A stretch of 64,000 bases of DNA from JANPPS01 sp965246835 (GTDB lineage: Bacteria; Pseudomonadota; Alphaproteobacteria; Acetobacterales; Acetobacteraceae). Position numbers and translations under genes: made by a program. Of the stretch, positions 1 through 7,870 are shown piece by piece (position 1 is the first letter of the stretch; every line of letters starts with the position of its first letter). The notes under the pieces are model-generated. The model did no database searches, was not told the origin of the DNA, and worked only from the letters and a program-made list of their open reading frames with translations. The DNA is taken from NCBI GenBank assembly GCA_965246835.1, contig CBDFFQ010000001.1, positions 2,480,001-2,544,000 on the forward strand. Direction: 5' to 3'.

Positions 1-576
1 TGGCGTGAAAGCTTCCGGCGGCAGCCGCATCAGGAGTGCCGTCCGGCACGTCCATTGGGCCAGCACCGATAGCCGCCCATACGCGGACGTATCCGGCGCA
101 GCGCAAATCCGCTCGGCAACCTCGAGCTGGAACATCAGCGTCAACCGCTCCCACGCGGCCGCTTGACGGAGCCACCCGATGAGCAGCGGGCTCGCGACAT
201 TATAGGGCAAGTTGGCCACCACCTGACGCGGCGGCGGCGCGAGTGTCACAAGATCGGTTCGTAGCGCATCGGCCAGCACGACGCTTAGCCGGCCAGCGGA
301 ACTTGCAACGACCTCGTCCAGCGCGGGAACGACCCGTGGGTCGAGTTCAACGGCCAGGACGGACGCCGCATTAGTCGCAACCAATGCCCGGGTCAGCCCG
401 CCCGGCCCCGGGCCAACCTCCACCACATTTCGCCCGGTTAAATCCCCGGCGAGGGCCGCGATCCGGCCAGTCAGGTTGAGATCCAGCAAGAAATGCTGGC
501 CCAGCTTGCGCCGTGCCGCCAGGCCGTGCCTGGCAATCACGTCCCGTAAGGGTGGAAGCGGCGCCCCCGCGGTCAT
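1..576 (-). CDS. rsmA: 16S rRNA adenine dimethyltransferase, C-terminus cut by window edge
   Basis: SAM-dependent enzyme that dimethylates two adjacent adenines (A1518/A1519, E. coli numbering) near the 3' end of 16S rRNA late in 30S assembly. Visible signatures are the N-terminal KLGQHFL, the SAM loop VEVGPGPGG at about residue 52, the acidic VELDPR at the end of strand 2 and the catalytic NLPYN motif at about 118. Only about 192 residues are present; the family is about 270, so the C-terminal domain lies outside the window. The ATG at 576 is 13 bp after the surA stop. In many proteobacteria pdxA sits between surA and this gene; it is absent here. Identification is secure. Confidence 0.95.
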   Translation of the reverse strand, partial: MTAGAPLPPLRDVIARHGLAARRKLGQHFLLDLNLTGRIAALAGDLTGRNVVEVGPGPGGLTRALVATNAASVLAVELDPRVVPALDEVVASSAGRLSVVLADALRTDLVTLAPPPRQVVANLPYNVASPLLIGWLRQAAAWERLTLMFQLEVAERICAAPDTSAYGRLSVLAQWTCRTALLMRLPPEAFTP

Positions 577-589
577 GGGCCGTGCTGAA

Positions 590-1897
590 TCAGCTCCGCT
601 CCTCCATCACGGCCCGGCGCCGCAGATCCCGCTGCAACTGGCGGGACGTCAGCTCGATCCGTTCGCTCAGCAGCCGGTTGCTCACTTCTTCCTTGCTGGG
701 CGCCGCCTCGGCCTTCTGCTCCCGGCTACACACCATCAACACGACGACGCCCTCGGTCGAGACCACGGGCTTGCTCGGCACCCCAGGCTGCATCGTCGAC
801 AGCAACTGGCGCAGCGGCGGCGATCCGACCCCTTCCAGACGGACCTCCCCGGGATTGGACGGCCGCACGGACCCGGCGCGCGTGTTCGCCGCCTCCATCT
901 CCGCACAAGACCGCACGCTGCGCGAGACGCCCTGCGCCTGCTCGAGCGTGCGCTTCTGCTGCTCGGACGGCGCACGCGGGTCGAGCGCCCCGGTGAATGG
1001 CAGGAACACCTGACGCAGATCCAGCACGGTCGATTGATCGCGTCCCACGTCCCGCTTCGCGCGCACACTCACGATCGACAATCCACCCGGCACCGCAATC
1101 GGGTTGCTGACCGCGCCAATCGGCATCTGTTTGACGATGATGGCCACCTCGGGATCCAGCTGCGTTTCCGTCACCCAGCCCTGGTCCCCGCCCTGCAACG
1201 CGGTTTGCGACTGGCTGAATTGTGCCGCCACCACCGGGAAGGGTGCCCCGGCGCGAAGCTGGCCAATGATGGTGTCAGCAAAACGCTGCGCATCGGCGCG
1301 CTTGGCCGGGTCGTCGATCGTGACGAATATCTCGGCCACCCGGAACTCCGGCCGCCCCGTCTGCGCCTTGAAGATGCGGGTCTGCTCCTGAATGTCCGCG
1401 TCCGTCACCTCCGCCTTGGTGCCGAGCTCCTGCCGTAGCACCCTGGTCCAGCCAAGCTGCACGCGCACCTGGTCGATCAACGTGCGAACCGCAACACCTT
1501 GGCCGCGGAGGCTGGCCGTCAACGCGCCTTTCTGCATGCCGTTGCGTTGTTCGATCTCTCCGATCGCCTCCGCGATCTCCCGGTCGCTGACCAAGACCTT
1601 CCGGCGCTGCACCTCCTGCAATCGGAGGCGCTCATCCACGAGCTGCTTGCTCACCTGCGGCCGCAGCCGCGCCAGCACCTCTGGGGTGACCGGCAGCCCG
1701 GTGCTGAGCGCGAACAGCCTGCCGCGACCATCCACGTCCCCCGTCGTGATCACGTCGCCATTGACCACCGCGATGATGCGCTCACCCCCGGCCTGCTGCG
1801 GCGTCGCGGCCGGAGCCGGGGGCGCCGCCGGACGGGGCTGTGCCGCCGCATTCACGCTGAGCATCAGCACCGAAGCCAAGATTGTCCGCAAAAACAT
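590..1897 (-). CDS. surA: SurA-type periplasmic peptidyl-prolyl isomerase/chaperone
   Basis: Periplasmic chaperone that escorts outer-membrane proteins such as LptD to the BAM complex. The chosen ATG at 1897 gives a Sec signal peptide (MFLRTILASVLMLSVNAAAQ) followed by a Pro/Ala linker; an in-frame start 96 bp upstream would place the signal inside the protein. SurA_N begins at about residue 40 (AVVNGDVITTGDVDGR). One parvulin-type domain is recognisable around residues 200-310, containing GGDQGWV. The gene starts 16 bp after the lptD stop, so the two are almost certainly co-transcribed. A pairing of the LPS transporter with its folding chaperone is the usual alphaproteobacterial arrangement. 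The second, C-terminal rotamase-like region is degenerate. Confidence 0.93.
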   Translation of the reverse strand: MFLRTILASVLMLSVNAAAQPRPAAPPAPAATPQQAGGERIIAVVNGDVITTGDVDGRGRLFALSTGLPVTPEVLARLRPQVSKQLVDERLRLQEVQRRKVLVSDREIAEAIGEIEQRNGMQKGALTASLRGQGVAVRTLIDQVRVQLGWTRVLRQELGTKAEVTDADIQEQTRIFKAQTGRPEFRVAEIFVTIDDPAKRADAQRFADTIIGQLRAGAPFPVVAAQFSQSQTALQGGDQGWVTETQLDPEVAIIVKQMPIGAVSNPIAVPGGLSIVSVRAKRDVGRDQSTVLDLRQVFLPFTGALDPRAPSEQQKRTLEQAQGVSRSVRSCAEMEAANTRAGSVRPSNPGEVRLEGVGSPPLRQLLSTMQPGVPSKPVVSTEGVVVLMVCSREQKAEAAPSKEEVSNRLLSERIELTSRQLQRDLRRRAVMEERS

Positions 1898-1913
1898 CAA
1901 GTCATCCTTGGGG

Positions 1914-4127
1914 TCAAAGCGCGTGGTAGCCGAATTGGCCCACCGTCTTAAGCGTAATCTGGAACAACACCAGCGTAGACCCGGTGTCGCCATTGAGCGA
2001 TGTATAGCGCCGGCTGACGCTTACGTCGAAGATCGAGCATTCATCCTCATACGTTCCGTGCACGCCGGCGGCCGTCAACTTGGAACTATTGAGGTCCCGC
2101 CGCACAAATCCCGACACTTTGTAGTTCGGCGTGATTTGCGACGCCGCGTTCACCGTGATCTCGTTGCGATGCGTGAAATACGAGGCCGGCACCGCCGCGG
2201 TGTCATAGAGCGCGTAAGGATTCACCGCCGAGTAGATATACCCGGCCCCGATCCGCAGCTTCGGCCCGCCGACGGTGCCCAGCGCATCCGCGAACCGCAC
2301 GTTGCCGTTGTTGTGGTCATGCCGCGTCCGTGCCGTCACATCCAGCCAGGGCGCCGGGCTCACGCTGGTGCGCGTCACGACGTCAGACGCCCGCTTCTCA
2401 AGACCGGAGCCCACCGGGAACGTAGTGTCGCGATGGGTGCGGAAGCTCTGCCCCACCAAGGCATCCACGATCGCTCCACCCTGCGTCCAGTTCAGATGCA
2501 GCCCGACATTGGCGCGGATCCCGCCTTCCAGCCGGTCCAGGCCCGGAAAGCGGTTCAAGGCGAACAAATTCTGGTCCGTGAACTCGAAATCCAGGCTGTC
2601 CTCGTTCGGAATGCGCGATCGCAGCCCGGCGCCCGTGTTCGGCCCGGCGATCACCTGCACGATCGGCTCGATCAGCTGCGTGCCGCCCCGCTGTGTCGCC
2701 CGCACGAAGGGCCAGCTCACCTTCAGCGCCGCCTGCGGATGCGCCCGCGCCGTCTCGGTCGAGCGCACGCGGGCATAGTTCGGGTTCTGGTCCAAGCTGG
2801 TCGCGGTATACCCGGCCATGTCCGCCTGCAGCGTCAGCCCATACACCTCGCCGAACTTGCCCAGGAACGGCCGCTGCCAGTTCAGCGTGGCCGCCGCCCG
2901 CTGCGTGTTGGTCCCTTGGGGCCGCACCACGTTGAAGTTCTGCGTGTCGAAGCTGAGCCGCCCACCTAGAGCATCTGGCTCGCCGAAATAGCTATACGAA
3001 TACCGCGGCAGCACATACGGCAGCCGTTGCTGCGCCACGCTGGTCACCAGCGACTGATACGCGATGCTGTCGAGCCGTGTGTAGGCGCCCGTCCCGAACC
3101 CCTCCAGATACACCCGTGTCGTCAACACGTCCGCCCGGTGTTGCACGCGATAATCCCGCAGATACTGCGCGCTGGTCGCCCGATCGATGTCGAAGCCATA
3201 CCGCCACGTGTCGTCGTAAGCGAAGCGCCCTTTGGCGAAAATGTCCGCCCCCGGCTTCCCCCGGTCGATCCCCAGCCCGGCATCCACGGTCAGCGTTCCA
3301 TCGTTGAAGCGCCGGCGGTATTCGGTGTTCAGGTTGATGTAGTTGGCCGTGTTGAACGTCGGCGTCAGCGTCGCGTCGGAAACCTGGTCGATCGCCCAGA
3401 AATAAGGCGTCGTCAGGAACCCACCCAGATGCTTGCTGCTGCCGAAGGACGGCACCAGGAACCCGCTCGCCCGCCGGACCGATGGGTCCACGTGCCAGAA
3501 ATACGGCGTCCACGCTACCGGAACGCCATGGATGTCGAGCACAGCATCCCGGTATTCGATGCGCTTGTTCTCGGTGTCCTGCACCGCCGATCGCGCCCTG
3601 ATCTGCCAGAGCGGCGCCCGGGTCGGATCCTCGGCGCACAGGTTGCATGTGGAATAGATCACCCGGCTCAGCTCGTTGATCTTGCCCTCGGTCCGCCGCG
3701 CGCCGTTCGCCACCAGCCGCCCGTTCTCGGCCAGCAATGCGCGCATGCCTTTCAGCACGCCGTCCCGCAGCCCCTCCGTCAGCTCGGCATAGTCGCTGAA
3801 CAGCACCTGCCCATCCGGCTGCACCATCACGACATGCCCGCTCGCCGCCGCCACGTTGGTGTTGCGGTCGAACGTGACCCGGTCCGCCTTCAGCAGGTTG
3901 TCGTTCTGCCAGGCCTCCACGTTGCCGGTGGCCGACACGACCGCATTGTCCCGGTCATACTCGACGCTGTCGGCCGTGAAGGTCACCGGGTCCTGCCGGT
4001 TCGGCGCAGCCGGAGCCGGCGCCCCCGGCGGTCGCCGCGCGGCCACGAACTGCGCCTGCGCTCCCCCGGCACCCATCACGGCAAGGGCTAGGGCAAGCCC
4101 CGCCACTCTCCCCGTCAGCACACGCAT
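1914..4127 (-). CDS. lptD: LPS-assembly outer-membrane protein LptD
   Basis: Outer-membrane beta-barrel that, with LptE, inserts lipopolysaccharide into the outer leaflet. The start at 4127 gives 737 residues with a signal peptide (MRVLTGRVAGLALALAVMG then AQAQ); the longer reading frame from 4214 adds 29 residues lacking signal character. An OstA/LptA-like jellyroll covers about residues 45-150 (FTADSVEYDRDNAVVSATGN), followed by the LptD barrel. The conserved cysteines that form interdomain disulfides in the family are visible as STCNLC early and DECS near the C-terminus. Length is normal for alphaproteobacteria. lptF/lptG, often upstream, are not next to it here. Confidence 0.95.
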   Translation of the reverse strand: MRVLTGRVAGLALALAVMGAGGAQAQFVAARRPPGAPAPAAPNRQDPVTFTADSVEYDRDNAVVSATGNVEAWQNDNLLKADRVTFDRNTNVAAASGHVVMVQPDGQVLFSDYAELTEGLRDGVLKGMRALLAENGRLVANGARRTEGKINELSRVIYSTCNLCAEDPTRAPLWQIRARSAVQDTENKRIEYRDAVLDIHGVPVAWTPYFWHVDPSVRRASGFLVPSFGSSKHLGGFLTTPYFWAIDQVSDATLTPTFNTANYINLNTEYRRRFNDGTLTVDAGLGIDRGKPGADIFAKGRFAYDDTWRYGFDIDRATSAQYLRDYRVQHRADVLTTRVYLEGFGTGAYTRLDSIAYQSLVTSVAQQRLPYVLPRYSYSYFGEPDALGGRLSFDTQNFNVVRPQGTNTQRAAATLNWQRPFLGKFGEVYGLTLQADMAGYTATSLDQNPNYARVRSTETARAHPQAALKVSWPFVRATQRGGTQLIEPIVQVIAGPNTGAGLRSRIPNEDSLDFEFTDQNLFALNRFPGLDRLEGGIRANVGLHLNWTQGGAIVDALVGQSFRTHRDTTFPVGSGLEKRASDVVTRTSVSPAPWLDVTARTRHDHNNGNVRFADALGTVGGPKLRIGAGYIYSAVNPYALYDTAAVPASYFTHRNEITVNAASQITPNYKVSGFVRRDLNSSKLTAAGVHGTYEDECSIFDVSVSRRYTSLNGDTGSTLVLFQITLKTVGQFGYHAL

Positions 4128-4232
4128 CAGCCTGCCCGAGATGGCAGGGACGCGCGGCACGGCAGGGCAGGGGACCCGATCGACATGCCCCACCTTAGCC
4201 GCACCCCGCCCCATGCAAAAGAGGCTTGCCTT

Positions 4233-4484
4233 TCAGCCCTTAGATGCGAACGCGTTGAACGTGATCAGCGTGTAGGTATCGGCCACCCCCGGCAGGGTCT
4301 GCAGCTTCTCCGTCACGAACAGCCCGGTATCCTGCTCCGGCTCCAGATAAAACTTGCCCAGCAGGTCATACTGACCCGACGTGGAATAGATCTCCGACAG
4401 CTCCGCCACGGTATCCACCGCCAGCTGCGCCACGCGGTAGGCCTGACCCATCTCGCATTTCACCTGCACGAATATCGCCCGCAT
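4233..4484 (-). CDS. Stand-alone Lrp/AsnC ligand-binding (RAM) domain protein
   Basis: An 83-residue protein consisting only of the RAM/AsnC_trans_reg fold that in Lrp-type regulators binds amino acids and drives oligomerisation. Family signatures are MRAIFVQVKCEMGQAYRVA at the start, then EIYSTSGQYDLLGKF and the terminal TYTLITFNAF. There is no helix-turn-helix, and the DNA upstream (about 70 bp to the divergent ThDP-enzyme gene) has no room for one, so it is probably not a DNA-binding regulator itself. Family knowledge suggests it may oligomerise with full Lrp proteins or sense a metabolite. It ends about 105 bp before lptD on the same strand. Its partner cannot be named from sequence. Confidence 0.85.
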   Translation of the reverse strand: MRAIFVQVKCEMGQAYRVAQLAVDTVAELSEIYSTSGQYDLLGKFYLEPEQDTGLFVTEKLQTLPGVADTYTLITFNAFASKG

Positions 4485-4557
4485 CAGCTGCTCCCCCACC
4501 CTTGGACATGAGCATAAGCCGGCATACGCTGCCCACAAACAACGCCGGACCCACGCC

Positions 4558-6213
4558 ATGCCCGACCCCCGCCCCGGCGGCCGCATCCTCGCCGACGCCC
4601 TCGTGGCCCAGGGGATCGACACCGTGTTCGCCGTCCCCGGCGAAAGCTACCTCGACGTGCTGGACGGCCTCCACGCCGTGCGGGACCGCCTCCGCCTCAT
4701 CACCTGCCGGTTCGAGGCCGGCGCCGTCCACATGGCCGAGGCCTATGGCAAGCTGTACGGCCGCCCCGCCGCCGCCATGGTCACCCGCGGCCCCGGCGCC
4801 TGCCACGCAGCCATCGGCGTCCACGTCGCCAATCAGGACAGCACGCCCCTCCTGCTCTTCGTGGGCCAGATCCCGTTCGAGGAAACCGACCGCGACAGCT
4901 TCCAGGAGGTCGATTACCGCCGCATGTTCGGCCCACTCGCGAAATGGGTCACCCAGATCGACGACGCCCGGCGCATCCCGGAACTGGTTGCCCACGCGGT
5001 CGACGTCGCGACATCGGGCCGCCCCGGCCCCGTCGTGATCGCCCTCAGCGAGGAGATGCAAAAACACCAGGCCGCCGTGCCCGACCTGCCGCGCCGCCCG
5101 GCCTCCCGCCCCATGCCCGACCCGGCGGCGCTGCAGCGCATGCACGCCTTGCTGACCCACGCCAAGCGCCCGCTGGCGATCCTGGGCGGCTCAACTTGGT
5201 CGGCGCCGGGCCGCGCAGCGATCCAGGATTTTCTCACCGCGCACGACATCCCGACCACCGTGGGATTTCGACGCCAATCCACCTATGACGGCACCCGCCC
5301 CAATTTCGTGGGCGACCTCGGCGTGGGCTCCGACCCGGCGCTCGTGGCCCGTGCGCGCGAAGCCGATCTCGTGCTCGCCATCGGCACCCGTCTCGGCGAA
5401 GCCACCACCCAGGGCTACACCCTGTTCGACCACGCCGGCGCCACCCCGATCGTGCATGTTCATCCCGATCCCGGCGAACTCGGTCGCGTGTTCCGCTGTG
5501 CCGAGGCCATCACCTCCGACCTCGACGCCTTCGCCCTCGCCGCCGCCGCCCTGCCGCGCGTGGCGCCCATCTGGTCAGCCTGGACGCAGGAACTCCGCGC
5601 GCTGCGCGAAGCCGGCCGCGCCGTGCCCGCCTATCCCGGCCGCCTGAACCTCGCCCAGATCATGCGCGAGCTGGAAACCCTCGCGACGCCCGACGCGATC
5701 TTCACCTCGGACGCCGGCAACTTCGCCACCTGGCCCGCCCGCTTCATGCATTTCGGCGAACACCAGCGCCTGCTGGGCCCCACCAACGGCGCCATGGGCT
5801 ACGGCGTGCCGGCCGGGATCGGCGCGGCGGTGGCCTGCCCGGGCCGCCAGGTCATCACCTTCGTCGGCGACGGCGGCATGCTGATGACCGGGACCGAGAT
5901 CGCCACCGCCTTCCACCACGGCGTGGCCCCGATCGTGCTGGTGTTCAACAACGGCATGTACGGCACGATCCGTATGTATCAGGAACGCACCTACCCCGGC
6001 CGCGTCTCCGGCACCGCCCTCACCAACCCCGATTTCGCCAAGCTGATGGAATCCTTCGACGGCCACGGCGAGACCGTCTCCGACACCGAAGCCTTCACCC
6101 CGGCCTTCCAACGCGCCGTAGCGAGCGGCCGCCCCGCCCTGATCGAGCTGCGGCAGGACGCCGAGCAGATCACCACACGCGCCACGATCGCGCAGCTGCA
6201 GGTCAGGACGTAG
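4558..6213 (+). CDS. Thiamine-diphosphate enzyme, acetolactate synthase large-subunit-like
   Basis: A 551-residue three-domain ThDP enzyme. The N-terminal pyrimidine-binding domain has the catalytic Glu in TCRFEAGAVHMAEAYGK (about residue 60), then the GPGACHAAIG turn. The central domain is Rossmann-like. The C-terminal pyrophosphate domain shows the metal motif GDGGMLMTGTE...FNNGMYG. It resembles acetolactate synthase catalytic subunits, but no regulatory ilvN follows and no other ilv gene is near. It may be a catabolic or stand-alone member acting on pyruvate or another 2-oxo acid. The substrate is unresolved. The ATG at 4558 is divergent from the RAM-domain gene across 73 bp. Confidence 0.85.
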   Translation: MPDPRPGGRILADALVAQGIDTVFAVPGESYLDVLDGLHAVRDRLRLITCRFEAGAVHMAEAYGKLYGRPAAAMVTRGPGACHAAIGVHVANQDSTPLLLFVGQIPFEETDRDSFQEVDYRRMFGPLAKWVTQIDDARRIPELVAHAVDVATSGRPGPVVIALSEEMQKHQAAVPDLPRRPASRPMPDPAALQRMHALLTHAKRPLAILGGSTWSAPGRAAIQDFLTAHDIPTTVGFRRQSTYDGTRPNFVGDLGVGSDPALVARAREADLVLAIGTRLGEATTQGYTLFDHAGATPIVHVHPDPGELGRVFRCAEAITSDLDAFALAAAALPRVAPIWSAWTQELRALREAGRAVPAYPGRLNLAQIMRELETLATPDAIFTSDAGNFATWPARFMHFGEHQRLLGPTNGAMGYGVPAGIGAAVACPGRQVITFVGDGGMLMTGTEIATAFHHGVAPIVLVFNNGMYGTIRMYQERTYPGRVSGTALTNPDFAKLMESFDGHGETVSDTEAFTPAFQRAVASGRPALIELRQDAEQITTRATIAQLQVRT

Positions 6214-6287
6214 CCATCGCGGCTCAGCCACCACAAACCACCACACCCGCGATTGACCCGGGCCCCCCCCGTTTCTAGCTTGCCCCC

Positions 6288-7868
6288 ATGCCAGATACAC
6301 TTCGCAACACGAGCGATTCGATCCCGAAGGCCTGGCCCTTCGAGGAAGCCGCCAAGATCGCCCAGCGCCTCACCGCGAGCGGCAAGCAAACGGCCCTGTT
6401 CGAGACCGGCTACGGCCCCTCCGGCCTGCCGCATATCGGCACTTTCGGCGAGGTCGCGCGCACCACCTGGGTCCGCCACGCCTACACCGCGCTCACCGGC
6501 AAACCCTCCCGCCTCCTGGCCTTCAGCGATGACATGGACGGCCTCCGCAAGGTGCCGGACAACATCCCCAACCGGGAGAGCCTCATCCCCTTCATCGGCC
6601 AGCCGCTCACCCGCGTGCCCGACCCGTTCGGCACCCATCCGAGCTTCGGCGAACACAACAATGCCCGCCTCCGCGCCTTCCTCGACAGTTTCGGCTTCGA
6701 CTACGAATTTGCCTCCAGCACCGACTACTACCGCCAGGGCCGCTTCGATGACGCGCTGATCCGCACCGCCGAGCGCCACGACGCCATCGTCGCCACCATC
6801 CTCCCCACCCTGGGCGCCGAACGCCAGGCCACCTACTCCCCCTTCCTCCCCCTGCATCCCCGCACCGGCCGCGTCATGCAGGTCCGCATCGACCGCGTGG
6901 ATTCCGGGGCCGGCACCCTGCAATGGCAGGACCCCGACACCAGCGAGCGGTTCGAGACGCCGATCCGCGGCGGCGCCTGCAAACTGCAATGGAAGGCCGA
7001 CTGGGCCATGCGCTGGCACGCGCTCGATGTCGATTACGAGATGTCCGGCAAGGACCTGATCGACAGCGTCCGCCTCTCGGGCCGGGTCTGCACCGTGCTC
7101 GGCAGCCCGCCCCCGGTCGGCTTCACCTACGAGCTGTTCCTCGACGAGCACGCGCAGAAGATCAGCAAGAGCAAGGGCAACGGCCTCAGCGTCGAGCAAT
7201 GGCTCCGCTACGCCCCGCCCGAGAGCCTGGCGCAGTTCATGTACAACTCGCCCCACCGCGCCAAGCGCCTGTTCTTCGACGTGATCCCCCGGGCCGTCGA
7301 CGAATACCTGGCCAACGCCGCGAAGCTGCCGGAGCAGTCCGCCCAGGACCGCCAAACCAACCCGGCCTGGCACATCCAGGGCGGCAAGCCGCTCGCCCAC
7401 ACGAGCCCGGTCCCGTTCGGCATGCTGCTCAACCTCGCCAGCGTCGTGAACGCCGCGCGCCCAGAAATGTTATGGGGCTTCCTCGAACGCTACGCCCCCG
7501 GCAGTAAACCCGGCGCATCCCCGTTCCTCGACGGCCTCGTGGGCCACGCCGTCCAATATTATCGCGACTTCGTCCTACCCGCGAAGCGCTTCCGCGCACC
7601 AGAGCCATTCGAGGCCGAGGCCATGCAGGACCTCGCCGACACGCTCGCCGGCCTCCCCGAAAACAGCACGCCCGAGGCGATCCAGGACGAGGTCTACGCC
7701 GTCGGCAAGCGCCACCCTTATCCCGACCTGAAATCCTGGTTTGCCTCCCTGTATCAAGTCCTGCTCGGCCAACAGGAGGGCCCCCGCTTCGGCGGCTTCG
7801 TCGCCCTCTACGGCATCCGGGAAACCGTCGCGCTGATCCACGCCGCCCTGCAGCGGGACGCCGCCTGA
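6288..7868 (+). CDS. lysK: Class I lysyl-tRNA synthetase
   Basis: Charges tRNA-Lys with lysine in the cytoplasm, using the class I (archaeal-type) Rossmann-fold enzyme found in many alphaproteobacteria instead of class II LysS. The HIGH motif appears as GPSGLPHIGTFGE (about residue 45) and the KMSKS loop as QKISKSKGNG (about residue 285). At 526 residues it has the standard family length. The mprF-like gene starts 2 bp after its stop, so the two are probably one transcript. That links supply of Lys-tRNA to a protein family that uses Lys-tRNA for membrane lipid modification. Confidence 0.95.
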   Translation: MPDTLRNTSDSIPKAWPFEEAAKIAQRLTASGKQTALFETGYGPSGLPHIGTFGEVARTTWVRHAYTALTGKPSRLLAFSDDMDGLRKVPDNIPNRESLIPFIGQPLTRVPDPFGTHPSFGEHNNARLRAFLDSFGFDYEFASSTDYYRQGRFDDALIRTAERHDAIVATILPTLGAERQATYSPFLPLHPRTGRVMQVRIDRVDSGAGTLQWQDPDTSERFETPIRGGACKLQWKADWAMRWHALDVDYEMSGKDLIDSVRLSGRVCTVLGSPPPVGFTYELFLDEHAQKISKSKGNGLSVEQWLRYAPPESLAQFMYNSPHRAKRLFFDVIPRAVDEYLANAAKLPEQSAQDRQTNPAWHIQGGKPLAHTSPVPFGMLLNLASVVNAARPEMLWGFLERYAPGSKPGASPFLDGLVGHAVQYYRDFVLPAKRFRAPEPFEAEAMQDLADTLAGLPENSTPEAIQDEVYAVGKRHPYPDLKSWFASLYQVLLGQQEGPRFGGFVALYGIRETVALIHAALQRDAA

Positions 7869-7870
7869 GC

